Assembly: GCA_005503065.1 (NCBI GenBank)
Contig: SCOE01000007.1
Span: 62,001 to 126,000, forward strand
DNA length: 64,000 nt
Direction: 5' to 3'
Source of the DNA: Comamonadaceae bacterium ALPHA2B
Lineage (GTDB): Bacteria; Pseudomonadota; Gammaproteobacteria; Burkholderiales; Burkholderiaceae_C
How positions within the stretch are numbered: the first letter of the stretch is position 1; each line of letters opens with the position of its first letter. This document shows positions 35,405 through 42,424 of this stretch, one piece after another. Both the position numbers and the translations under genes were made by a program. The notes under the pieces were generated by a model. The model did not search any database, was not told where the DNA came from, and saw nothing but the letters and a program-made list of their open reading frames with translations.

Positions 35405-37453
35405 ATGACTCCCCTGACCACTGCCGTCGTCCGAGGGGCCTGCCCCCACGATTGCCCCGACACCTGCGCCCTCGTCACCACCGTGCAGGACGGCAAGGCC
35501 GTCAAGCTGCAGGGCAACCCCGACCACCGCCACACGGCCGGCGTCCTGTGCACGAAGGTGTCGCGCTACATCGAGCGCAACGACCACCCCGAACGACTCA
35601 CCCAGCCGATGCGCCGCGCCGGCCCCAAGGGCGCCGGACGCTTCGAGCCGGTGTCGTGGGACGTCGCGCTGGACGACATCGCCGATCGCCTGGCCCGGCT
35701 GAGTTGTAACAATCCAGATACGATTTTGCCCTACAGCTACGCCGGCACCATGGGTTTGGTGCAGGGCGAGTCGATGGACCGTCGTTTTTTTCACCAACTG
35801 GGCGCGTCCTTCCTCGACCGGACCATCTGCTCCACCGCCGGAGGTGATGCTTTGGTTTACACCCTTGGCGGCAAGGTCGGCATGCGGGTGGAGTTCTTCG
35901 CCGAGGCCAGGCTCATCCTCATCTGGGGCAGCAACTCCATCGCCAGCAACCTGCATTTCTGGCGCCATGCGCAGGCCGCCAAGCGCGCCGGCGCGCGCCT
36001 GGTGTGCATCGACCCGCGCAAGACCGAAACCGCCGACAAGTGCGACGAGCACATCGCGCTGCTTCCCGGCACCGATGGCGCGCTGGCCCTGGCGCTGATG
36101 CACGAGCTCATCACGCACGACTGGCTGGACCACGACTACATCGCGCAGCACACGCTGGGCTGGGAGCGCCTGCGCGAGCGCGCGCTGCAATGGCCGCCCG
36201 AGCGCGCGGCCGCCGTGTGCGGCGTGCCGGTGCAGCAGATCCGCGACCTGGCGCGCGCCTACGGCACGACGAAGCCGGCCGCCATCCGCCTGAACTACGG
36301 GATGCAGCGGGTGCGCGGCGGCGGCAACGCGGCCCGCGCCATCGCCTGCCTGCCGGCGCTGGTGGGCGCCTGGCGCGACCGCGCGGGCGGGCTGCTGCTC
36401 AGCGCCTCGGGCCAGTTTCCGGTCGATCGCGCGGCGCTGCAGCGGCCGCAACTGCTGGCCGGCCGCCGCCCGCGCACCATCAACATGGTGCGCATCGGCG
36501 ATGCGCTGCTGGGCGATGCCGATGCGCTCTCGGGCGGCCCGCCGATCGAGGCGGTCGTCGTCTACAACAGCAACCCGCTCGCGGTGGCGCCGGAGTCGGC
36601 CAAGGTGGCGGCGGGCTTCGCGCGCGAGGACCTCTTCACCGTCGTGCTGGAGCAGTTCCAGACCGACACCGCCGACTACGCCGACTACCTGTTGCCGGCC
36701 ACCACGCAACTGGAGCACTGGGACATCCACACCAGCTACGGCCACACCGACGTGCTGCTCAACCGGCCTGCCGTCGCACCGCGCGGCGAGGCACGCAGCA
36801 ATGCCTGGGTGTTCCGCGAGCTCGCGCGGCGCATGGGATTCGACGATCCGTGCTTCCAGGACGACGACGAGGCGCTGTGCCGCCAGGCCTTCGCGCCCGG
36901 CGCCATCGACTGGGCCGCGCTGCAGACGCAGGGCTTCGCGAGCGTGCCGCTGCCCGAGGCGCCGTATGCGAACGGCGGATTTCCCACGCCCTCGGGCCGG
37001 GTCGAGTTCTTCAGCGAGCGGCTCGCGGCGCAGGGGCTGGACGGCCTGCCCGACCACCTGCCCAACCACGAGCCGGCGGGCAGCTCCACCGACCACCCGC
37101 TCGCCATGATCTCGCCGCCGGCGCGCAACTTCCTCAACAGCAGCTTCGTCAACGTGAAGAGCCTGCGCGCCATCGAGGGCGAGCCGCTGCTGGAGATCCA
37201 TGCCGACGACGCCGCCGCGCGCGGCATCGCCGACGGCGCGATGGTGCGCGTGTTCAACGGCCGCGGCGAGCACCGCTGCCGCGCCGAAGTCTCGCGCCGC
37301 GCGCGGCCGGGCGTGGTGCACGGCCTGGGCATCTGGTGGCGCAAGCTGGGCGTGGACGGCACCAACGTCAATCAGCTCACCAGCCAGCGCCTCACCGATC
37401 TGGGCCGCGGGCCGACCTTCTACGACTGCCTGGTGCAGGTCGAGCCGGAGTGA
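35405..37453 (+). CDS. Molybdopterin-dependent oxidoreductase, FdhH/BisC-like (orphan catalytic subunit)
   Basis: A 682-residue enzyme. The N-terminus binds a [4Fe-4S] cluster through Cys13, Cys17, Cys21 and Cys49 (CPHDCPDTC...LCT). Cys142 in DRTICSTAGG is the best candidate Mo ligand by position. GSNSIASNLHFWR, VCIDPRKTETADKCDEHIALLPGTDGAL and the C-terminal GVVHGLGIWWRK...NVNQLTSQRLTDLG are typical molybdopterin-binding segments. No Tat signal is present, so it is cytoplasmic. There are no partner Fe-S or membrane subunits nearby. The reaction is unknown; family members act on formate, thiosulfate or N/S-oxides. Confidence 0.85.
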   Translation: MTPLTTAVVRGACPHDCPDTCALVTTVQDGKAVKLQGNPDHRHTAGVLCTKVSRYIERNDHPERLTQPMRRAGPKGAGRFEPVSWDVALDDIADRLARLSCNNPDTILPYSYAGTMGLVQGESMDRRFFHQLGASFLDRTICSTAGGDALVYTLGGKVGMRVEFFAEARLILIWGSNSIASNLHFWRHAQAAKRAGARLVCIDPRKTETADKCDEHIALLPGTDGALALALMHELITHDWLDHDYIAQHTLGWERLRERALQWPPERAAAVCGVPVQQIRDLARAYGTTKPAAIRLNYGMQRVRGGGNAARAIACLPALVGAWRDRAGGLLLSASGQFPVDRAALQRPQLLAGRRPRTINMVRIGDALLGDADALSGGPPIEAVVVYNSNPLAVAPESAKVAAGFAREDLFTVVLEQFQTDTADYADYLLPATTQLEHWDIHTSYGHTDVLLNRPAVAPRGEARSNAWVFRELARRMGFDDPCFQDDDEALCRQAFAPGAIDWAALQTQGFASVPLPEAPYANGGFPTPSGRVEFFSERLAAQGLDGLPDHLPNHEPAGSSTDHPLAMISPPARNFLNSSFVNVKSLRAIEGEPLLEIHADDAAARGIADGAMVRVFNGRGEHRCRAEVSRRARPGVVHGLGIWWRKLGVDGTNVNQLTSQRLTDLGRGPTFYDCLVQVEPE

Positions 37454-37467
37454 AGAAGCACCCCCCA

Positions 37468-37532
37468 AGCGGCTCCGCCGCTCCCCCCTCTGCTGCGCGA
37501 GGGGGGCGCACCCAGCGGCCTGGCAAAGCCAG
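37468..37532. repeat. Three consecutive hairpins in the gap before the peptidase gene
   Basis: Three perfect hairpins follow one another: AGCGGC-TCC-GCCGCT (37468-37482), CCCCCCTC-N8-GAGGGGGG (37483-37506) and CTGGC-AAA-GCCAG (37520-37532). They lie between the molybdopterin gene stop and the start of the lipoprotein peptidase. From memory, similar runs of hairpins are spread through Variovorax-type genomes; I cannot count copies here. No T-tract is seen. Confidence 0.6.
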
Positions 37533-37575
37533 TTCCGCGGGTGCCCCGAAGGCTTCGCTGCGCTTGCGGGCCGGG

Positions 37576-38763
37576 ATGGCCCTTTCGATCCTGGCGACAC
37601 GCCGATGGCGCTGGCTCGGGGCGGCGCTGGCTGCGGCGGGCATGGCCGCCCTGGCCGGCTGCGCCAACGTCGGCTACTACTGGCAATCGGCCAGCGGTCA
37701 CCTGAGCCTGCTGCGGGCTGCACGCCCGGTGCCCGACTGGCTGGCCGACCCGGCCACCTCGGCAGCGCTCAGGCAGAAGCTGGAGCTGGCGCAGCGCATC
37801 CGCCGTTATGCCTCCGCGCAACTGCACCTGCCCGACAACCGCAGCTACACGGCGTATGCCGACCTGCACCGCGGTGCCGCGGTGTGGAACGTGGTGGCCG
37901 CGCCGCCCTATTCGCTCACGCTCAAGACCTGGTGCTTCCCGATCGCGGGCTGCGTCGGCTACCGCGGCTACTACGCCGAAGCCGCCGCGCAGGCGGAGGC
38001 GAAGCAGCTGCAGGGCGAGGGGCTGGAGGCCTCGGTCTACCCGGTACCTGCGTATTCGACGCTGGGCTGGCTCGACTGGGCCGGCGGCGATCCGCTGCTG
38101 TCCACCTTCATCGGCTATCCGGAGGGCGAGCTGGCGCGGCTGATCTTCCATGAGCTGGCGCACCAGCTGCTGTACGTGTCGGGCGACACCGATTTCAACG
38201 AGTCCTTCGCCACCTCGGTCGAGCGCCTGGGCGGTGCGCAGTGGCTGGCCACGCAGGCCGGATCGGCGGCGCGCGAGGAGTACCAGCAGTTCGACGCCCG
38301 GCGCCGCGCCATGCGAGCCCTGATGGCCGACACGCGCCGCGCGCTGGCCGCGATCTACGAGTCAAAAGAGGCGAAGGCGCAGGACTGGCGGGCGGTGGAT
38401 GCTATGAAAAAGGTAGCGATGGACGATTTCCGCGCGCGCTACCAGCAGCTGCGGGCGGGCTGGAGCGGCCCGCGCCAGGGCGCCTACGACGCCTGGGTGG
38501 CGAACGCCAACAACGCCACCTTCGGCACCCAGGCCGCCTACGATGCGCTGGTGCCGGCCTTCGAGCAGCTCTTCGAACGCGAGGGCCGCGACTGGCCACG
38601 CTTCTATGCCGCGGTGCGCCGCATCGCGGCGCTGCCCACCGCGCAGCGGCGTGCCGACGCGCTGCGCGCCGAGGCGGGCATCATCCCCGCGTCGGCGCCC
38701 GGCCCCGGCGCTCCTTCTTCTTCACCTTCCACCGCATCCCACGGAGAGACCCCCGGTGCCTGA
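37576..38763 (+). CDS. Predicted aminopeptidase lipoprotein (COG4324-like)
   Basis: A 395-residue protein. The N-terminal signal ends in the lipobox LAGC (Cys29). The zinc site HELAH (192-196) is followed by NESFATSVERLG, where the third ligand Glu would be, as in M-clan peptidases. TWCFPIAGCVGYRGY is another conserved patch. The family is annotated as predicted aminopeptidase; the real substrate is untested. Residues 262-281 (ESKEAKAQDWRAVDAMKKVA) are encoded by DNA resembling the dispersed 56-nt repeat, see 38362-38417. The stop overlaps the next gene's GTG start. Confidence 0.85.
   Translation: MALSILATRRWRWLGAALAAAGMAALAGCANVGYYWQSASGHLSLLRAARPVPDWLADPATSAALRQKLELAQRIRRYASAQLHLPDNRSYTAYADLHRGAAVWNVVAAPPYSLTLKTWCFPIAGCVGYRGYYAEAAAQAEAKQLQGEGLEASVYPVPAYSTLGWLDWAGGDPLLSTFIGYPEGELARLIFHELAHQLLYVSGDTDFNESFATSVERLGGAQWLATQAGSAAREEYQQFDARRRAMRALMADTRRALAAIYESKEAKAQDWRAVDAMKKVAMDDFRARYQQLRAGWSGPRQGAYDAWVANANNATFGTQAAYDALVPAFEQLFEREGRDWPRFYAAVRRIAALPTAQRRADALRAEAGIIPASAPGPGAPSSSPSTASHGETPGA
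38362..38417 (-). repeat. 56-nt repeat copy inside the peptidase coding sequence
   Basis: The segment ends in GCTATGAAAAAGGTAGC (17 nt, 38401-38417). Over its 56 nt it aligns without gaps to copy 1 at 9409-9464, with about 33 of 56 bases matching by eye, including GGCGGGCG and the GCTAT...TAGC ends. It is in frame and encodes about 19 residues of the lipoprotein peptidase. The reading frame stays open through it, so the repeat has been accepted as coding sequence. Confidence 0.6.
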
Positions 38764-39073
38764 CATCCAGATCGAACGCCAGCACAACCTCGGCATGGCC
38801 CGCGCACGCGAGGTGGCCCGCCAATGGGTGAGTCAGGCCGAACGCGACTACGGCCTGTCGTGCACCTACGAGGAGTCGGCCGAGGCCAACGGTGCCTGCG
38901 ACCGGGTGCACTTCAGCGGTGCCGGTGCCAGCGGCACGGTGGAGGTCACGCCCGAGCGCTTCGGCATGAACGTGCAGCTGGGCTTCCTGCTCGGCAGCTT
39001 CAGCGACATGATCGAGGAGAAGGTGTCGCGCAACCTCGACGAGCTGCTGGCCCGGGAGCGGCCGGCGGGCTGA
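38756..39073 (+). CDS. Polyhydroxyalkanoic acid system family protein
   Basis: A 105-residue cytoplasmic protein (IERQHNLGMARAREVARQWVSQAERDYGLSC...). It matches the PHA_gran_rgn family, small proteins annotated as polyhydroxyalkanoate granule-associated or PHA-system proteins, of unknown mechanism. The start is probably GTG at 38756 with GGAGAG upstream; it overlaps the peptidase stop by 8 nt, and the first ATG in frame comes only at residue 14. It is followed 16 bp later by the CoA-transferase gene, in the same direction. Confidence 0.8.
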   Translation: MPDIQIERQHNLGMARAREVARQWVSQAERDYGLSCTYEESAEANGACDRVHFSGAGASGTVEVTPERFGMNVQLGFLLGSFSDMIEEKVSRNLDELLARERPAG

Positions 39074-39089
39074 GCGGGGCACGCCTGCG

Positions 39090-40331
39090 ATGACCGCTTC
39101 CTCATCCGATGCCGCGGGCCCGGCGGCCGGGCCACTGGCGGGCTTGAAGGTCGTCGAGCTCGGCCAGCTCATCGCCGGCCCTTTCGCCGCTCGCACGCTC
39201 GCCGATTTCGGCGCCGAGGTCGTGAAGATCGAGCCCCCGAAAGACGGCGACCCGCTGCGCAAATGGCGTCTGCTCAAGGACGGCACGTCCATCTGGTGGC
39301 AGGCCCAGTCGCGCAACAAGCGGTCGCTGGCGCTCGACCTGCGCCAGCCCGAGGCGCAGGACGTCGTGCGCCGCCTGGCGGCCGAGGCCGACGTGCTGAT
39401 CGAGAACTTCCGCCCCGGCGCGATGGAGGGCTGGGGCCTGGGCCCCGACGCGCTGCAGGCCGCCAACCCGGCGCTGGTCATGCTGCGCATCAGCGGCTAC
39501 GGGCAGACCGGGCCCTACCGCGACCGGCCCGGCTTCGGCGTGGTGGCCGAGGCGATGGGCGGGCTGCGCCACCTCACGGGCGAGCCGGGGCGCGTGCCGG
39601 TGCGCGTGGGTGTGTCCATCGGCGACACGCTGGCCTCGCTGCACGGCGTGATCGGCATCCTGATGGCGCTGCAGCACCGGCACGCGACGGTGAGCACGGC
39701 GTACCCGAAAGGGCGGGGCCAGGTGATCGACGTGGCGCTGTACGAGGCGGTCTTCAACTGCATGGAAAGCCTGCTGCCCGAGTACAGCGCCTTCGGCGCC
39801 GTGCGCGAGGCCGCCGGCAGCGCGCTGCCCGGCATCGCGCCCACCAACGCCTACCGCTGCGCCGACGGCTACGTGCTCATCGCGGGCAACGGCGACAGCA
39901 TCTTCAAGCGCCTGATGCAGTGCATCGGCCGGCCGGACCTGGCCGCCGATCCGCAACTGGCCGACAACACGGGCCGCGTGGCGCAGGTCGCTTTGCTCGA
40001 CGGCGCCATCGGCGACTGGGCGGTCGGTCGCACGGTGGCCGAGGTGCTGGCCGCGCTCGAGGCCGCCCACGTGCCGGCCGGCCGCATCTACACCGTGGCG
40101 GACATCGCGGCCGACCCGCATTACGCCGCGCGCGGCATGCTGCTGCCCACGCGCCTGGACGACGGCAGCGAGGTGCTGCTGCCGGGCTTCGTGCCCAAGC
40201 TGTCGGCCACGCCGGCCGGCCACCGGCGCAACGCGCCGGCGCTGGGCGCCGACACCGACGCGGTGCTGCGGGAGGTCGGGCTGAGCGAGGCGCAGATCGT
40301 CGCGCTGCGCGAGCGGGGCGTGGTCGGCTGA
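39090..40331 (+). CDS. Class III CoA-transferase (CaiB/BaiF family)
   Basis: A 413-residue enzyme that moves CoA between acids. The family signature is complete: LKVVELGQLIAGPFAARTLADFGAEVVKIEPP at the N-terminus, NKRSLALDLRQPEAQDVVRRL, VLIENFRPGAMEGWGLG, ISGYGQTGPYRDRPGFG, and VSIGDTLASLHG with the catalytic Asp. The length is standard. The acid it activates is not given by sequence; in Comamonadaceae such genes often serve degradation of dicarboxylic or aromatic acids. A 56-nt hairpin repeat follows its stop. Confidence 0.9.
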   Translation: MTASSSDAAGPAAGPLAGLKVVELGQLIAGPFAARTLADFGAEVVKIEPPKDGDPLRKWRLLKDGTSIWWQAQSRNKRSLALDLRQPEAQDVVRRLAAEADVLIENFRPGAMEGWGLGPDALQAANPALVMLRISGYGQTGPYRDRPGFGVVAEAMGGLRHLTGEPGRVPVRVGVSIGDTLASLHGVIGILMALQHRHATVSTAYPKGRGQVIDVALYEAVFNCMESLLPEYSAFGAVREAAGSALPGIAPTNAYRCADGYVLIAGNGDSIFKRLMQCIGRPDLAADPQLADNTGRVAQVALLDGAIGDWAVGRTVAEVLAALEAAHVPAGRIYTVADIAADPHYAARGMLLPTRLDDGSEVLLPGFVPKLSATPAGHRRNAPALGADTDAVLREVGLSEAQIVALRERGVVG

Positions 40332-40350
40332 GCGTGCGAATGAGCGGGTT

Positions 40351-40406
40351 GCTATTGAATCGATAGCTGCTCGCGCAGGCGCGGCGGGCGCTGCGGCCCG
40401 ATTTGG
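40351..40406 (+). repeat. 56-nt dispersed hairpin repeat, copy after the CoA-transferase gene
   Basis: It starts with GCTATTGAATCGATAGC (40351-40367, one wobble pair in the stem) and runs through a GC-rich stem region to GGCCCGATTTGG. It has the same length and plan as the copies at 9409-9464 and 38362-38417. It sits 19 bp after the CoA-transferase stop and just before the minus-strand acyl-CoA-binding gene, between convergent genes. Confidence 0.7.
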
Positions 40407-40422
40407 ATTGAACGGCGCAGGC

Positions 40423-40689
40423 TCAGGCGCTGCGCAGCGACTCGATCAGGTCGATGTACTTCTGCTTGGCGTCGTCCGCCGAGACGCCCTTGTGAACGCT
40501 CCAGGCGTCCCACTTGGCGCGGGCCACGATGTCGCTGAAGCTGGGCTTCTTCTCGGTGTTGTCGCCCTGCGTGGCCTGCTTGTAGAGGCCGTAGATCTTC
40601 AGCAGCGTCGGGTTGTCGGGGCGCGCGGGCAGCAGCCTGGAGTTGGCTTCTGCGGCTTCGAAGCGGGCTTGGAGGTCGGGGGAGGACAT
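40423..40689 (-). CDS. Acyl-CoA-binding protein
   Basis: An 88-residue four-helix protein matching eukaryotic-type ACBP. LQARFEAAEANSRLLPARPDNPTLLKIYGLYKQATQGD covers helices 1-2 with the conserved Tyr and Lys of the acyl-CoA pocket, and ARAKWDAWSVHKGVSADDAKQKYIDL contains the KWDAW helix 3 motif. It buffers long-chain acyl-CoA in the cytoplasm. ACBPs are uncommon in bacteria but occur in Burkholderiales. The gene lies 98 bp downstream of the TPR-like and TetR genes in the same orientation. Confidence 0.9.
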   Translation of the reverse strand: MSSPDLQARFEAAEANSRLLPARPDNPTLLKIYGLYKQATQGDNTEKKPSFSDIVARAKWDAWSVHKGVSADDAKQKYIDLIESLRSA

Positions 40690-40787
40690 GGCGTGCGGGG
40701 GCAGATGGACAGGAAGGGCCGCATTGTGACCGCATGCGAACGACCGTTCTTTTTTTGCCCCTGCGCAGCGGTAAAGCTTGCGGCGGG

Positions 40788-41642
40788 TCAGTCCCTGAGG
40801 CCCGCGCGCGCCAGTTCCACGTCGAGCCGCTCGCGCGCGTCCTGCGGTTCGAGGGCGGCGGCGCGCTCGTACAACCGCGTCGCCTCGGCCAGGCGCTCGT
40901 CGCCCTCGAGCACGAGCAGGGCACGGGCGTGCTCGATCAGGCCGGTGGGCGAATCGGGGTGCAGTTCCAGGCCGCGCGTGAACAGGGCCCGGGCGGTGTC
41001 GGCGCGAACGCCGTAGGTCATGCGGCCGACCAGCGGGCCCACCTTGTCGATCACTTCGGCATGGAAGGCGCCGAGCGCGAAGTGCGCGTCGGCATGGCGC
41101 GGCTGCAGGGCGATGATGCGTTCCAGCGCGTCCTTGAGCTTGCTGCCCAGGCCCTGGGCGAGCGCGCGCGCCACGCTCACGGCCTGCGCGTAGCGCCCGA
41201 GCGCGTAGGCCTGCCAGTACAGCGCCTGGCAGTCGTCGGGCGCGGCGGCGGCCCGGGCGCCGGCACGCTCGGCCACCTGGCGGAAGAGGGCGAGGCGCAC
41301 GCTCTCGCGCGGCTCGACGTAGTTGGCGTAGATGGCGGTCGCCTGGTTCACCAGGCCGTCGCCGGCATCGCCCAGCGCCTGCGCCTCGGCCACCGCGCGC
41401 GCGAAATCGCCGTTGTGGTAGCTGGCCCAGGCGCGGGCGAGCGCATCGCTGGCGGGCGGCGGCACGGCCTGCCCGGCATGCAGCCGGGCCCAGCGCGCCC
41501 GCACGCTCTCCGTGTCGAAATGCGGCAGATCGGCGAAGGGCAGCGCCACCCAGCCGTGCGTTTCCACCGCCGCCGGCGCGCCGCCTGCGGGTGGGAGCGG
41601 GGAGGTCTGCGGAACCTGCATCGTGATGGTGCGTTCTTGCAT
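40788..41642 (-). CDS. TPR-like repeat protein
   Basis: A 284-residue soluble protein built of helical pairs. Repeated segments with TPR-like spacing are visible: ARAWASYHNGDFARAVAEAQAL, ADAHFALGAFHAEVIDK and GLIEHARALLVLEGDERLAEATRLYERAAAL. There is no signal peptide. The ATG at 41642 overlaps the stop of the TetR gene by one base (TGATG), so it is translated with the regulator; an alternative ATG at 41621 is possible. The partner is unknown. The family is not one I can name. Confidence 0.72.
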   Translation of the reverse strand: MQERTITMQVPQTSPLPPAGGAPAAVETHGWVALPFADLPHFDTESVRARWARLHAGQAVPPPASDALARAWASYHNGDFARAVAEAQALGDAGDGLVNQATAIYANYVEPRESVRLALFRQVAERAGARAAAAPDDCQALYWQAYALGRYAQAVSVARALAQGLGSKLKDALERIIALQPRHADAHFALGAFHAEVIDKVGPLVGRMTYGVRADTARALFTRGLELHPDSPTGLIEHARALLVLEGDERLAEATRLYERAAALEPQDARERLDVELARAGLRD

Positions 41643-42316
41643 CAGGCGGCCAGTGCGGCATCTTCACCCGCATTCATCGTGCCCAGCGTCAGCAAATGTC
41701 GCCGCTGGGCGGGGGCCAGGTAGGGGGTGAGCAGCCGCAGCGTGTGCCGGCTGGCGCGCATCAGCGACACCTCGGCGTGCCCGGGCTCCAGCGCCTCGCG
41801 CGGGTTGCCGACGTACTCGTAACTGAGCCAGTAGGTCACCAGCACCACCATGCTGCGTGCCAGCAGGTCGGCCTCGGCGGGGTCGATGCTCAGGTGCCCG
41901 GCCTCGGCCATGCGGCCGAGCATCGTGCGCAGCGCGGTCTGCTTGCTGCGCAACACCTGCTGGAAGCGGGTTTCCAGGTGCCGGTTCTTGCTCAGGAGGT
42001 CGTTCAGGTCGCGGTACAGGAAGCGATAGCGCCAGATCAGCTCGAACAGCCGATGCAGGAAGGCGCCGGCCTGTCCGATATCGCGCACGCCCTGCGCCTC
42101 TTCCAGCACCTCGCCCAGTGCGTGCTCGTAGGCCTCATGGAGCCGGTTGATGAGGGCGTCCTTGGCCGGGTAGTGGTAGTAGAGGTTGCCCGGGCTGATG
42201 CCGAGCTCGGACGCGATCAGGGTCGTCGACACGTTCGGCTCGCCGAAGCGATTGAACAGGTCGAGCCCCGTTTCGAGGATGCGTTGCGCGGTGCGTCGTG
42301 GTGCCTTCTTGGCCAT
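41642..42316 (-). CDS. TetR-family regulator
   Basis: A 224-residue repressor. The HTH (residues 11-57) reads AQRILETGLDLFNRFGEPNVSTTLIASELGISPGNLYYHYPAKDAL, with the canonical YYHY recognition end. The ligand domain is helical, with FLYRDLNDLLSKN. The ATG at 42316 is used: the TTG at 42328 would place the first codons inside the palindrome at 42321-42345. It precedes the TPR-like gene (1-nt overlap) and an acyl-CoA-binding gene, which suggests control of lipid or acyl-CoA metabolism; that link is inferred. Confidence 0.87.
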   Translation of the reverse strand: MAKKAPRRTAQRILETGLDLFNRFGEPNVSTTLIASELGISPGNLYYHYPAKDALINRLHEAYEHALGEVLEEAQGVRDIGQAGAFLHRLFELIWRYRFLYRDLNDLLSKNRHLETRFQQVLRSKQTALRTMLGRMAEAGHLSIDPAEADLLARSMVVLVTYWLSYEYVGNPREALEPGHAEVSLMRASRHTLRLLTPYLAPAQRRHLLTLGTMNAGEDAALAA

Positions 42317-42320
42317 GCGG

Positions 42321-42345
42321 GGCCTCAAGGGTGTCTCTTGAGGCC
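42321..42345. promoter_or_regulatory. Perfect palindrome upstream of TetR, candidate autoregulatory operator
   Basis: GGCCTCAAG (42321-42329) and CTTGAGGCC (42337-42345) are perfect complements around 7 nt. The site is only 4 bp upstream of the TetR ATG at 42316. Symmetry and length suit a TetR dimer site, and the position suggests self-repression of the TetR/TPR unit. In RNA it would also be a hairpin occluding the ribosome site. Confidence 0.5.
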
Positions 42346-42424
42346 ACTCTAGCGCAAGAGTGGCGCATTGCCGTGCTGCAGTGCGGCACGAAGCCGCGCG
42401 GCGGCAGGTCAGGCAGCGCCGAAA

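Noticed and set aside
36004-37575. A long in-frame extension upstream of the lipoprotein peptidase
   Set aside because: It is the shifted frame of the molybdopterin gene; the lipobox and signal peptide fix the start at 37576.
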